A stretch of DNA of 64,000 bases. Origin: Bacillus yapensis. GTDB lineage: Bacteria > Bacillota > Bacilli > Bacillales > Cytobacillaceae. Below, piece by piece: positions 40,408-49,098 of this stretch (the first letter of the stretch is position 1; each line of letters starts with the position of its first letter). Position numbers and translations under genes: made by a program. The notes beneath the pieces were generated by a model that worked only from the letters and a program-made list of their open reading frames with translations, was not told the DNA's origin and did not search any database. The stretch is taken from positions 248,001 through 312,000 of the forward strand of contig NZ_SUND01000002.1 in NCBI RefSeq assembly GCF_005280205.1, read 5' to 3'.

Positions 40408-41371
40408 GTCGTATTAAATACGGGTCATGATTTTTCGGAAAATGAATGATAAATTGGGTAAAAGCTCCGACTTCTGATGTGCAGGTAATATAATGTCCGA
40501 GTTTATTCGATAGTGCTTGTGCCAAATATAGGCCCATTCCCGTTGACTTCGTATAGATGCGACCAGTTTCTCCAGTAAAACCTCTATTAAAAATCCGTGG
40601 GAGGTCTTTTTGACTGATACCAATTCCACTATCACGAATTAAAAGCTGCTTTTCTTTGGCAGTCTCTATAGTTGAAATCGTAATCTCTCCACCATTTTCA
40701 GTATATTTTAAGGCATTTGTCATAAGTTGATTGATGATAAAATGGAGCCATTTCGGATCGCTTTGTACCTCAAGTGATTCGGCCTTTAAGTTCATCCGAA
40801 TCTTTTTTGAAAAAAAGGTCTTGGAATGTGTTTTAATGACATCTTTTGAAATTTGAATCACATCACTATTTTGGATGTCATAGTCCTGATTGAAGCTATC
40901 AAGCTTAGCATAGTAGAGCGCTTGATCGACATAGTTTTCAATTTTTCCGATTTCCTCCCTTAAACTATCAGCGTCCATATCAGTTTGCTGTAGTAGTCGA
41001 AGGACGGCAATAGGTGTTTTGACTTCGTGAAACCAAGAGACGATAAAATCATAATGTTCCTTTTGCCGATTTTGTATTTCATTCATTTCACGGATATGCT
41101 CACGTGCTAGCTCATCAATATACTGCTTTGCAAGTTCACCTTCAAGTGTAAGGCTGTCAACATCTTCAATTTTCGTTTGCCGGTACTGGTGGTAGCGAAA
41201 TAATAAAAATCCAATAAGCACAAAGCTTGAAAGGGTAAGGGCATAGAAAAATGTTCCCCACGCCCAACCGCTATCGCTAGCCGTAGTGAATACTAAAGTA
41301 GGTATTACTCCTCCTATTAGGTACAAGTAAATATAAGGCTTTTCATAGGAAAGGAAACGTAATATGCTCAT
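40388..41371 (-). CDS. sensor histidine kinase (BceS type, intramembrane-sensing)
   Basis: 327-residue kinase with two N-terminal membrane helices separated by very few residues (about 12-55), typical of intramembrane-sensing kinases that take their signal from the partner ABC permease. DHp box SWFHEVKTPIAVLRLL (His near 114), N-box NQLMTNALKYTENGG, G1 IRDSGIGISQKDLPRIF and G2 STGMGLYLA. ATG overlaps the response-regulator stop by four bases. Adjacent to, but convergent with, the ABC genes. Confidence 0.93.
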   Translation of the reverse strand: MSILRFLSYEKPYIYLYLIGGVIPTLVFTTASDSGWAWGTFFYALTLSSFVLIGFLLFRYHQYRQTKIEDVDSLTLEGELAKQYIDELAREHIREMNEIQNRQKEHYDFIVSWFHEVKTPIAVLRLLQQTDMDADSLREEIGKIENYVDQALYYAKLDSFNQDYDIQNSDVIQISKDVIKTHSKTFFSKKIRMNLKAESLEVQSDPKWLHFIINQLMTNALKYTENGGEITISTIETAKEKQLLIRDSGIGISQKDLPRIFNRGFTGETGRIYTKSTGMGLYLAQALSNKLGHYITCTSEVGAFTQFIIHFPKNHDPYLIRQKAHGE

Positions 41372-42042
41372 TCGATTAAATACCCCAGTCCTTTTCGAGT
41401 AACAATGAAGTCTTCTAATCCGAGGGCTGCAATTTTTCTGCGCAACCGATTCACGTTTACGGTCAAGGTGTTATCATCGACGAACTGTTCTTCATTCCAT
41501 AGAGCCTGCATCATATCCTCACGTGAAACAATTTTTCCGATATTTCGCATCATTAATTGCAAAAGGATGAATTCATTGCGGCTTAGTTCAGTGCTTTGGC
41601 TCTCAAATTCGATCGTTGATTTTGTGACATTCAGTTTTAAGCTACGATGAGTGAAACTTAAATTGTCATCTTCCTGATAGGTGTATTTACGTCGAAGTAG
41701 TGCACTGATTTTTGCAACAAGAATCCCCAAATCAAAGGGTTTTTGGATAAAATCATCACCACCCATATTGATCGCCATGATGATGTCCATATTTTGCGTC
41801 CGAGAAGAAAGGAAGATTATTGGTACCTTGGAAACGGAACGTATTTGTTGGCACCAGTAATAGCCATCGAATACAGGAAGATTTATATCTAGGAGGACAA
41901 GATCAGGTTGTGCTTGTTCAAATTCTGTTAATATTTCATCAAATTGGCTAACCTCAATTACTTCATACTGCCACTTTTTCAATGTTTCAGCGACAATCTT
42001 TCTAATTTTTTCATCATCTTCAATCAGCATGATTTTATACAT
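41368..42042 (-). CDS. response regulator (BceR type, OmpR/PhoB family)
   Basis: ATG 42042 (MYKIMLIEDDEKIRK) is preferred over 42054 since GAGGG precedes it. Receiver domain with acidic pocket IEDDEK, phospho-acceptor in LVLLDINLPVFDG and conserved KPFD; C-terminal winged helix (SRNEFILLQLMMRN, DDNTLTVNVNRLRRKI). At 224 residues normal. Expected target is the TGACA-N4-TGTCA site at 37559. Confidence 0.93.
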   Translation of the reverse strand: MYKIMLIEDDEKIRKIVAETLKKWQYEVIEVSQFDEILTEFEQAQPDLVLLDINLPVFDGYYWCQQIRSVSKVPIIFLSSRTQNMDIIMAINMGGDDFIQKPFDLGILVAKISALLRRKYTYQEDDNLSFTHRSLKLNVTKSTIEFESQSTELSRNEFILLQLMMRNIGKIVSREDMMQALWNEEQFVDDNTLTVNVNRLRRKIAALGLEDFIVTRKGLGYLIE

Positions 42043-42190
42043 GTAATCCCTCATCTGTAAACTTAGTCATTAATCTTATTTTAACACAGCAGCTAAGACA
42101 TTTTCATGTCTACCAATTGGTATCGATGGACAAGTTTATGCATATTGATAGAGTAAAAGTAAAAGAGCTATTTAAATGAAGTGATAATAG

Positions 42191-42204
42191 TCACATTTCT
42201 GACA
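42191..42204. promoter_or_regulatory. degenerate BceR-type half-dyad near the response-regulator gene
   Basis: TCACA-TTTC-TGACA keeps the TnACA-N4-TG spacing of the ABC operator, with one mismatch in the right arm. It lies about 150 bp upstream of the response regulator (minus) and 110 bp upstream of ycnK (plus). Weak evidence. Confidence 0.35.
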
Positions 42205-42313
42205 CAATTTGAAAGCTCTTATGATTGCATGCAATATGTTAGGGTGTTAGAATTTGTTTGGAATTGTTAAAGTTTGTTAATTATAGATTATAAAAGAGGG
42301 CAGGTGAACTCAT

Positions 42314-42895
42314 TTGCTAGCGAGTGAAAGACAGAAAAAGATAAAAGAACTAGTTACAATACGCCATTCTCTTAAAATTTCAGAGTTAAGTGAGATGTTT
42401 CAGGTATCGGAAATGACCATACATCGAGATATCAAACCAATGGTAGAGTCGGGTATTATTGAGAAATCATTCGGTGGAATTAGTCTTGTGAGTCGTGAAA
42501 CCAAAGGGCAGAATTCGAATGAATGTGTACTATGTCATAGAAGCTTGAATCAACGATTGGCATTTCGTTTGATTTTAACGGAGAACAGGGTGGAAACAGC
42601 TTGTTGTAGCCATTGTGGCATCCTCCGACATCAAATGTTAGGAGATGAAGTCCTTGAGACTTTGTGTAGTGACTTTTTTACAGATACAACAATCAGTGCT
42701 ACGACCGCTTCTTTTGTAATGGATGCAACCATTGATTTAGGGTGTTGTCAGCCTCAAGTAATCCCATTTAAACATAGGGAACATGCTGAAGGTTTTGTAA
42801 AAGGATTTTCTGGTACTGTAGTGTCCTACACAGAAGCGATGGGAAAAGTGACAGGGCAAATGGGTAAAAGCAAAGGGTGCTGTCATCATGGGTAA
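42314..42895 (+). CDS. ycnK: copper-responsive transcriptional regulator YcnK
   Basis: DeoR-type repressor that senses copper and controls ycnJ. TTG 42314 with GCAGGTGA upstream. Residues 5-55 are the DeoR helix-turn-helix (KISELSEMFQVSEMTIHRDI). The C-terminal half is NosL-like and cysteine-rich (CVLCHRS, CCSHCG, GCCQPQ, GCCHH), providing the copper site. At 193 residues it matches B. subtilis YcnK (about 190). Overlaps ycnJ by eight bases. Confidence 0.92.
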   Translation: MLASERQKKIKELVTIRHSLKISELSEMFQVSEMTIHRDIKPMVESGIIEKSFGGISLVSRETKGQNSNECVLCHRSLNQRLAFRLILTENRVETACCSHCGILRHQMLGDEVLETLCSDFFTDTTISATTASFVMDATIDLGCCQPQVIPFKHREHAEGFVKGFSGTVVSYTEAMGKVTGQMGKSKGCCHHG

Positions 42896-44426
42896 ACTAT
42901 TTATAAGAAACATTATGATTCTATTCGTTTTCGTATTGATGATGCCTCATGGAGTGTTTGCCCATGCATCTCTTGAAAAGGCAAATCCTGCTCCAGATAG
43001 CCAACTAGACAAAGCCCCAAAAGAAATTCTTTTACAATTCAATGAGCGACTGGAAAAAGAATTGTATTCGATTAAGGTGTTTGATGAAAAGGGTGATTTG
43101 ATTAGCGACGACAAGACCAAGATAAGCAAAGATCAAAAATCATTATCGCTAGACTTGCCGACATTATCAGATGGACTTTATACGGTATCTTATAAAGTCA
43201 TTTCAGCAGATGGTCATCCAGTAGATGGTTCGTATGTCGTTTCTATTGGAGAAGAGAATGTTCTCAATACTAACGCTTTTGATATACATACAGAGGAAGA
43301 CAAAACTGGCTTTTACAATACGATCTATTCGCTTGTTCGAATTCTCTATTATGTTTCCCTACTATTAACAACAGGTTGGGTATTATGGAGAACTCTTAAC
43401 AAAGTAGAAGGGAATGGAACGTTTCGTAAATGGGCAAAAGTTTTACAAACAGCACTTCTAATTGCCACTATTGTGATGGGAGCTATGCAATTTACTGAAT
43501 TAATGGAAGGTTGGTCAGTTAAAGGGTTATTCTCTATTTTAACTGGCACATCAGTGGGCATTAGCTGGCTTGTTTCAATGGTTCTATCTATTCTAGGCTT
43601 TGTGCTTTTACTGCGGTTCCGTTGGCTAGATAGCCTTTGGGTATTGCTACTATTATCCGCCAAAAGTATAAATGGACATGCTATGGGATTTGATCCACAG
43701 ATCTTCACGATTCTTTTAGACATCGTTCATTTACTTGCTGCAGCCATTTGGGCAGGAGGACTTTTGTACATCTTAGTCAATTGGAAAAATCAGAGGGAAC
43801 ATATTCGCGAGTTTTTACCAAGGTTTTCTCAATTTGCTTTACTCAGTTTATTGGTGCTCATAGTGACGGGTACAGCATCCACCTTACTCTTTTTACCAAA
43901 GGTTTCATATGTGCTCCATACGAAATGGGGGATATTGCTCCTCGTAAAAATCGCTATGGTATTAATGGTCGTGGTAATCGGTGGCATTATACGATACCAA
44001 ATGAAAAAGAAAACGGATGCGATTGGAACATGGTTAAAAGTTGATTTCGGTATGATGGTGCTAATCTTAGTGATTGTCGGGATTATGACGCATTTAAATC
44101 CACTACCACAAAACAAGCCATTAGAATGGCATGAGCAGAAGGATAATATTGAATTCACTTTTTCTATTACACCTAATGCACCTGGTACGAATCATTTCAT
44201 GATTTTTGCCAAGTCCTATGAAGAAGGTGTAAAAATTAAACGGGTAAATTTATATCTGACATCTATCGATAATCCCGAACTTGCACCAATTGAAGTTCCT
44301 TTTACAGGTGGAAGTATGCTTGACGGGAACTATCTGCCGTTTCCAGGAAAATGGTCGGCAGAACTTCGAATCTTAGACACTGAAGATAATGAAGTGGTGT
44401 TTTATAAAGATTTCATGATCTATTAA
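42888..44426 (+). CDS. ycnJ: copper uptake protein YcnJ (CopC-CopD fusion)
   Basis: Membrane copper importer. Signal peptide then mature His 26 (FAHASLEKANPAPDSQL), the CopC domain with ISADGHPVDGSYVVSIG, a CopD-type block of eight hydrophobic helices (about 145-405) and a C-terminal YtkA-like domain (about 415-512). At 512 residues it is slightly shorter than B. subtilis YcnJ. ATG overlaps ycnK, so translation is coupled. Expected to be expressed under copper limitation. Confidence 0.93.
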   Translation: MGKLFIRNIMILFVFVLMMPHGVFAHASLEKANPAPDSQLDKAPKEILLQFNERLEKELYSIKVFDEKGDLISDDKTKISKDQKSLSLDLPTLSDGLYTVSYKVISADGHPVDGSYVVSIGEENVLNTNAFDIHTEEDKTGFYNTIYSLVRILYYVSLLLTTGWVLWRTLNKVEGNGTFRKWAKVLQTALLIATIVMGAMQFTELMEGWSVKGLFSILTGTSVGISWLVSMVLSILGFVLLLRFRWLDSLWVLLLLSAKSINGHAMGFDPQIFTILLDIVHLLAAAIWAGGLLYILVNWKNQREHIREFLPRFSQFALLSLLVLIVTGTASTLLFLPKVSYVLHTKWGILLLVKIAMVLMVVVIGGIIRYQMKKKTDAIGTWLKVDFGMMVLILVIVGIMTHLNPLPQNKPLEWHEQKDNIEFTFSITPNAPGTNHFMIFAKSYEEGVKIKRVNLYLTSIDNPELAPIEVPFTGGSMLDGNYLPFPGKWSAELRILDTEDNEVVFYKDFMIY

Positions 44427-44446
44427 TTTGAACAGGAGAAATTCAA

Positions 44447-45067
44447 ATGAAAAAATGGGTAAGATTAAGCGTATTATTCTTAATGGCATTTTCTCTTTTT
44501 GCAGGTGTGGCAAGTGCACATGTAACGGTTCAGCCAAAAGAGACATCTCAGGGAACTTATGAAGTATTCACCGTTCGCGTACCTTCAGAAAGTGAAGATT
44601 CTTCAACGACTAAGGTAGAAGTGAGATTTCCAGAAGAAGTAAACATTTCACGCTTCGAACCAAAGCCAGGTTGGACGTATGAATTGCAAATGGATGAGTC
44701 AGGAAAAATTACAAGTGTGACATGGACAGCGGATGGAGAAGGATTATCTCCAACTGAATTTATCCAATTTAACTTGCAAGGTAAAGTTGCAGATGATGCC
44801 ACAGAAATCGTTTGGAAGGCATATCAAACGTATGCAGATGGAAGTGTAGTAGAATGGGTAGGTGCAGAAGGCGCTGATGCGCCAGCTTCTGTGACAACAG
44901 TTAAGCCCGCAGATCCATCGGCTTCGCATGAACATGGGGCTGGAGTACAGGAAGAGGTAAGTGAAGATGAAGAAACAACGTCTAGCAATGTTCCACTTTA
45001 TCTTGCGATTGCAGCATTAGTTGTAGCTTTACTTTCATTGGTACTTGCTCTTAGAAAAAGAGGATAA
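44447..45067 (+). CDS. ycnI: copper-binding protein YcnI (DUF1775)
   Basis: Extracytoplasmic membrane-anchored copper-binding protein. Signal peptide to about Ala 24, mature N-terminal His 25 (ASAHVTVQPKETSQGTYEVF), DUF1775 domain to about 155 with tryptophans (GWTYELQ, EIVWKAY), then a His/acidic linker and a C-terminal membrane helix followed by RKRG. Family knowledge: YcnI binds Cu(II) through the mature N-terminal histidine and a tryptophan. Third gene of ycnKJI. Confidence 0.93.
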   Translation: MKKWVRLSVLFLMAFSLFAGVASAHVTVQPKETSQGTYEVFTVRVPSESEDSSTTKVEVRFPEEVNISRFEPKPGWTYELQMDESGKITSVTWTADGEGLSPTEFIQFNLQGKVADDATEIVWKAYQTYADGSVVEWVGAEGADAPASVTTVKPADPSASHEHGAGVQEEVSEDEETTSSNVPLYLAIAALVVALLSLVLALRKRG

Positions 45068-45074
45068 TGATTGC

Positions 45075-45114
45075 GGGACGGTTTGGCTTTATGAAGCTGG
45101 ACCGTCCCTTTGTT
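45075..45114 (+). terminator. terminator of the ycnKJI operon
   Basis: GGGACGGT (45075-45082) / ACCGTCCC (45101-45108) with a small inner stem TGGCTT/AAGCTGG and TTTGTTTT tail. Confidence 0.85.
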
Positions 45115-45176
45115 TTCGTAGTGACTTATGATAAAATTTTCTTATGAAAAAATTTCCAATTTAAAAGGAGGAAACA

Positions 45177-45572
45177 ATGTCTTATAAAAATACCTTTATT
45201 AAAGTTTCGGAAGATTCTCCCATTACTTCTGCAGTTGTTCCTCTCCCTAGAAACGGCAAATCTACGATAGCTTCAATAGAATATGATTTAGTCAGTAAAA
45301 GCCCCTATAAATACACCCAAGATGATGTGCAATTTCAAACGTATTTAATTAAAAATCAAATAGAATCCACGAATGAACTAAGGGAGCAATTTTTCAGCAA
45401 ACCAAAGGCATGCTTTCGTGCTTCTCCACTAGTAAAGAAATATGGTTGGGGCATTCATTATGATGCAGATGGAAAAATTGCTTTGTTTGAAGTGGAGAGT
45501 GAGAACTATAACGAATTTCTTCATATGGATGGGGTTACAGTGCTGAAGGGGATGCGGTCGAAAAGGAACTAG
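45177..45572 (+). CDS. DUF6157 family protein
   Basis: 131 residues. ATG 45177 behind AAAGGAGG. The conserved beginning YKNTFIKVSEDSPITSAVVP and the YGWGIHYDADGKIALFEVES segment identify this uncharacterised family found in many bacteria. No signal peptide, membrane helix or catalytic motif. First gene of a compact run of small genes to 46008. Confidence 0.82.
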   Translation: MSYKNTFIKVSEDSPITSAVVPLPRNGKSTIASIEYDLVSKSPYKYTQDDVQFQTYLIKNQIESTNELREQFFSKPKACFRASPLVKKYGWGIHYDADGKIALFEVESENYNEFLHMDGVTVLKGMRSKRN

Positions 45573-45582
45573 GGGGCTTTCG

Positions 45583-45837
45583 ATGTCTAGAAAACAACTT
45601 ATTATTACGAATCTCATATTATTTGTGATCATTGGATTTCTATTTTCATGTGCAGTACAAATAAATAGTGAAAGATCCTTTATTCCATTGGGAATGGTAT
45701 TTATATTACTAGGCTTGTCAAACTTTTTATTGTTCCTCACTTATCAACGAACACGAAAACTAGTGGCCATTATTTATATGATCATTGCCGCTTCTTTTTG
45801 GGTGCTATCAGGTACCGTCTTAATTCAAGGAGTATGA
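45583..45837 (+). CDS. small three-helix membrane protein
   Basis: 84 residues, ATG 45583 with AGGGGGC upstream. Three hydrophobic helices (about 6-24, 32-52, 60-80) with a KxxR/QRTRK loop, predicted N-in, C-out. Ten bases behind the DUF6157 gene, so co-transcribed. Family not recognised. Confidence 0.7.
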   Translation: MSRKQLIITNLILFVIIGFLFSCAVQINSERSFIPLGMVFILLGLSNFLLFLTYQRTRKLVAIIYMIIAASFWVLSGTVLIQGV

Positions 45838-45843
45838 GATTCT

Positions 45844-46008
45844 ATGAAATTAGAGAAGAATAATCAAAAACAACGGAAAATTCAAGGGAAATACAGAAAG
45901 ATGAAAAATGGCCCCGAGAAGCAAGAAAGTAACAGTAAACTGGAATTGCTTTTTGTCGGAGTTTTTTTATTCTTTATTATTCTCCTGGATGCCATGGACA
46001 AGATTTAA
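45844..46008 (+). CDS. 54-residue basic single-helix membrane protein
   Basis: ATG 45844, seven bases after the previous stop, with AAGGAG (about 45828) 10-11 bases upstream. The N-terminal 30 residues are very basic and Gln/Lys rich (MKLEKNNQKQRKIQGKYRKM); a single membrane helix follows (LLFVGVFLFFIILLDAMD). Too short to recognise. Tight spacing to its neighbour and good composition support expression. Confidence 0.6.
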   Translation: MKLEKNNQKQRKIQGKYRKMKNGPEKQESNSKLELLFVGVFLFFIILLDAMDKI

Positions 46009-46039
46009 AACTTCCAAAATAAGATGAGGGGAATGCCAT

Positions 46040-46633
46040 GTGGATAATCAATCACTAGAAAATCATTATACAAAGGATCTATTGCCAATTGATGAGCAAA
46101 TTTGTGTTCTTTTAAAAAAGAGAAAAGTTTTTATGATGAATAACACCGAGTACCCAACGGAAGAAATGATTATAAATTGGGCCAAGAATTACGATTTTTT
46201 TGAGGATTATTTAAAGGCCATATTTGGAACAATTCGAATGGAAAAATATTTTAAACCGCGTATCGAGCCAACGGTGTTTCGAAAGTATTTGCCTGTACAA
46301 AAATTCGTTGAAAATAAAGGTCTTCTTTACTCAGTAACAACGATAAGACAATATGAGAATGCAAGCCTTGTTCAACTAAATATTGACGGGTTTGATATGA
46401 ATGAAAGTCTAAGTAGATCTGCGCGTAACTATACTTTTGGTTTGTTTATAGGAGAACAATATGACTGTCAGTTGCAGGGTGGAGGTGGCTCGACTGGTCA
46501 TTACACCATCAATTTTGTAGTTTCTCCACCATTACCAGACGAGTGTTCAGGAACGGAGCTAGTATTTAAGGAATATACTGACACATTCGCTGAAAAACCA
46601 ACCGGACTGGAAATCATCATACAGATAGATTAG
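46040..46633 (+). CDS. conserved hypothetical protein, 197 residues
   Basis: GTG 46040 behind GAGGGGAATG. Soluble protein: a helical N-terminal third (PIDEQICVLLKKRKVFMM, then a WAKNYDFFEDYL helix) and a beta-rich C-terminal half with a glycine cluster (QLQGGGGSTGHYTINFVVSP). No signal peptide or known catalytic motif. The N-terminus looks like the four-helix DNA- or protein-binding start of some Bacillus group-specific proteins, but the family is not recognised. Confidence 0.75.
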   Translation: MDNQSLENHYTKDLLPIDEQICVLLKKRKVFMMNNTEYPTEEMIINWAKNYDFFEDYLKAIFGTIRMEKYFKPRIEPTVFRKYLPVQKFVENKGLLYSVTTIRQYENASLVQLNIDGFDMNESLSRSARNYTFGLFIGEQYDCQLQGGGGSTGHYTINFVVSPPLPDECSGTELVFKEYTDTFAEKPTGLEIIIQID

Positions 46634-46723
46634 CAACATCTGAATATAATATTACTATTCTTTAATTTTAGAGACTAGCAATCTTAATTGTATATGAATG
46701 ACTATAGAGAGAAGTGAATTCAA

Positions 46724-47179
46724 ATGGAGTATTATAAATATCTTAGGCAATACGTGGGGCATAGGCCGATTATTTTACCTGGGTCAGTTGTTATGATTAT
46801 AAATCATCTAAATGAAGTGTTATTACAAAAGAGACATGATGGAACTTGGGGACTACCGGGTGGATTAATGGATTTAGGCGAGAGTTTTGAAGAAGTGGCA
46901 AAAAGAGAAGTTTTTGAAGAAACAGGACTTTTAGTCGATAAATTAAGATTACTGAATGTATACTCTGGCTCGAAATATTACTTAAAGGTTCAAAATGGTG
47001 ATGAATTATATTCTATAACTGCAGTGTATTATACAAAAGAAATAAGTGGAGAATTGAAGATTGATTATAGTGAATCAGAGGAAATGAAGTATTTTTCTTT
47101 TCAGAACTTGCCGGAAGGATTAACGGTTGAATATAGAGGATTCACTGAGGAATATAAAAAGTTAGGTTCTAAGACTTGA
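46724..47179 (+). CDS. NUDIX hydrolase
   Basis: 151-residue pyrophosphohydrolase of nucleoside-diphosphate-linked substrates. Nudix box GGLMDLGESFEEVAKREVFE followed by ETGL fits G-x5-E-x7-REUxEExGU exactly (about residues 46-68). The N-terminal YKYLRQYVGHRPIILPG is the start typical of the YjhB/MutT-like Bacillus branch. First of a series of small enzymes to 51036. Confidence 0.92.
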   Translation: MEYYKYLRQYVGHRPIILPGSVVMIINHLNEVLLQKRHDGTWGLPGGLMDLGESFEEVAKREVFEETGLLVDKLRLLNVYSGSKYYLKVQNGDELYSITAVYYTKEISGELKIDYSESEEMKYFSFQNLPEGLTVEYRGFTEEYKKLGSKT

Positions 47180-47191
47180 GGGGATGAAATT

Positions 47192-48031
47192 TTGAATATC
47201 ATTGACACATACGAGTCTTTTCCAAAACAACCAACACTTGAACGGTTAAGAGAATACCATATAAACTATGGCAACATATTTGAATTCTATTTTTTGTATC
47301 ACTGTACAAATACGGAGGAAAGACTAAATAAGGCAATAGAAAGATATTCTTATGATTGGCACTCTATACAAAAAGTCTATCAAAATATCGGAATTATAAT
47401 CGAAAATACTGCTCAGATTTATCATGAGAAGTATCAGTTGGAATTTCCAATAGACATTAATCTTATCATCGGAGCATATGGTTCCAATGCATATGCAAAT
47501 AGAAAAATAATTCCGGATATAACTTTTGCGATGGAGCGATTAACCTTTGAAGCAGAGCCTTTACAGGTGATTGTCGCTCATGAATTTGGTCATGTTGCCC
47601 ATAATCTTATCACCAATCAGGAGGGAATGGATTGGAAAAAAGTTCGCTGGGAACACCCGTATACCTGGTTATTGCAAGAGGGGGCTGCCACACATTTTTC
47701 GAAACAAATTTATCCCAATTTAAGCGAGTCTATTTATTTTTCGTATAGTCTCGAGGGAGATGAGTGGTTTACATTTGCGAAAAAACATAAACAAGACATC
47801 ATTAGTAGCTTTGCGAATGAGTTACGAAGTGGAAAAGAATTCACCCATATATATAAAGAATGGTTCTCTATCAACGGTGGCGAGACTTTTGGATATTCTC
47901 GCTTGGCCTATTTTATCGCAGATTGCTTGTTTCAAGATTTATCATTTATAACTGATGAATTACATACATTGCTCTTATGGAAAAATGAAGACTATTTTCA
48001 AATTGTTGATGAGTGGCTAAATCAATGGTAA
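47192..48031 (+). CDS. gluzincin-type zinc metallopeptidase, uncharacterised
   Basis: 279 residues, TTG start at 47192 behind GAGGGGATG. The zinc motif HEFGH is at residues 130-134 (IVAHEFGHVAHNLI) and LLQEGAATHFS supplies E163, giving HExxH plus a Glu about 29 residues on, as in gluzincins. No signal peptide, so intracellular. Similar proteins are often annotated as DUF2268-like or aminopeptidase. Substrate unknown. Follows the NUDIX gene by 12 bp. Confidence 0.82.
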   Translation: MNIIDTYESFPKQPTLERLREYHINYGNIFEFYFLYHCTNTEERLNKAIERYSYDWHSIQKVYQNIGIIIENTAQIYHEKYQLEFPIDINLIIGAYGSNAYANRKIIPDITFAMERLTFEAEPLQVIVAHEFGHVAHNLITNQEGMDWKKVRWEHPYTWLLQEGAATHFSKQIYPNLSESIYFSYSLEGDEWFTFAKKHKQDIISSFANELRSGKEFTHIYKEWFSINGGETFGYSRLAYFIADCLFQDLSFITDELHTLLLWKNEDYFQIVDEWLNQW

Positions 48032-48033
48032 TG

Positions 48034-48068
48034 ATGCGTTTCTAGATTTAATAGAATCGCATTTTTTT
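48034..48068 (+). terminator. rho-independent terminator
   Basis: ATGCGTTTCTA / TAGAATCGCAT stem with one mismatch, 7-base loop and seven T, right after the metallopeptidase stop. Confidence 0.8.
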
Positions 48069-48113
48069 AGCAGGAATATCGTAAACTATGAAGAAATTAA
48101 GGGAGGAAGTCGT

Positions 48114-48548
48114 TTGTTCTTAGTGAATGTTGAGGGTGCGATAAGGAAAAATGACAAATGGCTTATTATTGAAAGAAGCAAAAAAGAAAAACATGCTGGT
48201 GGGCTGCTCTCTCTAGTTGGAGGAACGGTAGAAATCGAGGGTAATAGTTCTGAGATATTAGAACGAACTTTAAAACGGGAAATTTTTGAAGAGGTCGGAG
48301 TGAATGTGAATAAATTAAAGTATGTACATAGCACATCTTTTAATACAGAGGTAGGCGAACCTGTGATTAATATTGTCTTTTTGTGTAGCTATGAATCTGG
48401 GGATGCATGCGTAAAGAGTCCCGATGAGGTTGAGGAAGTACTGTGGTTAACGACTGAAGAGATTTATAATCATTCAAATTCTCCGATATATTTAAAAGAG
48501 AGTATCCAAAATGCGGAGTCCATGTTTGATATTGGAGTGATTGAATGA
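48114..48548 (+). CDS. NUDIX hydrolase
   Basis: 144 residues, TTG 48114 with GGGAGG 7 bases upstream. Nudix box LVGGTVEIEGNSSEILERTL and KREIFEEVGV keeps the REIFEEVG core, but the first Gly-Glu spacing is longer than the consensus by two residues. Overlaps the next gene by four bases (ATGA). The pair NUDIX plus histidine phosphatase could process a nucleotide substrate stepwise (inference). Confidence 0.88.
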   Translation: MFLVNVEGAIRKNDKWLIIERSKKEKHAGGLLSLVGGTVEIEGNSSEILERTLKREIFEEVGVNVNKLKYVHSTSFNTEVGEPVINIVFLCSYESGDACVKSPDEVEEVLWLTTEEIYNHSNSPIYLKESIQNAESMFDIGVIE

Positions 48549-49084
48549 AGTACATTTATCTAATAAGACATTGTGAAGCTGACGGGCAAGCCTTTGAAGC
48601 AACGCTTACTGAAACAGGAATCAAACAAGCTAATGATTTAGATAACTTTTTCGTAGAAAAGAGGGTTGAAAGGATTATTTCGAGCCCATATAAGCGAGCA
48701 GTACAGTCGATACAGCCACTGGCTGAGAGATTAAAACTGGATATAGAACTCGAGGACAGGTTAACGGAGCGTGTGTTAAGTTCTAAGAATCTCCCAGATT
48801 GGTATGAAAAACTACAAGAAACATTTGAGGATTTTGATTTGAAATTCGATGGTGGAGAATCAAGTCACGAAGCGATGAATCGTATAGTCGAAGTGATAGA
48901 AGAAGTTGTTCAAAGTACTCCGGACAATGTTGCTATTGTTACCCATGGTAATTTGATGGCCTTACTTTTAAAACATTTTCATCAAGAATTCAGTTTTAAT
49001 GATTGGAAAAAGCTCAGCAATCCAGATGTTTATCTCTTAAAATATCAAAATTATCAAACTACATTTAAACGAATATGGAAATAA
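48545..49084 (+). CDS. histidine phosphatase family protein
   Basis: 179 residues. Catalytic YLIRHCEADG (His 9; Gly of RHG replaced by Cys), arginine in SSPYKRAVQS, and VTHGNLMALLL second histidine. Shorter than the homologue at 22670. Start overlaps the NUDIX stop, implying coupled translation. Branch 1 family; substrate unknown. Confidence 0.88.
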   Translation: MKYIYLIRHCEADGQAFEATLTETGIKQANDLDNFFVEKRVERIISSPYKRAVQSIQPLAERLKLDIELEDRLTERVLSSKNLPDWYEKLQETFEDFDLKFDGGESSHEAMNRIVEVIEEVVQSTPDNVAIVTHGNLMALLLKHFHQEFSFNDWKKLSNPDVYLLKYQNYQTTFKRIWK

Positions 49085-49098
49085 GGGAGAGTCGAATA

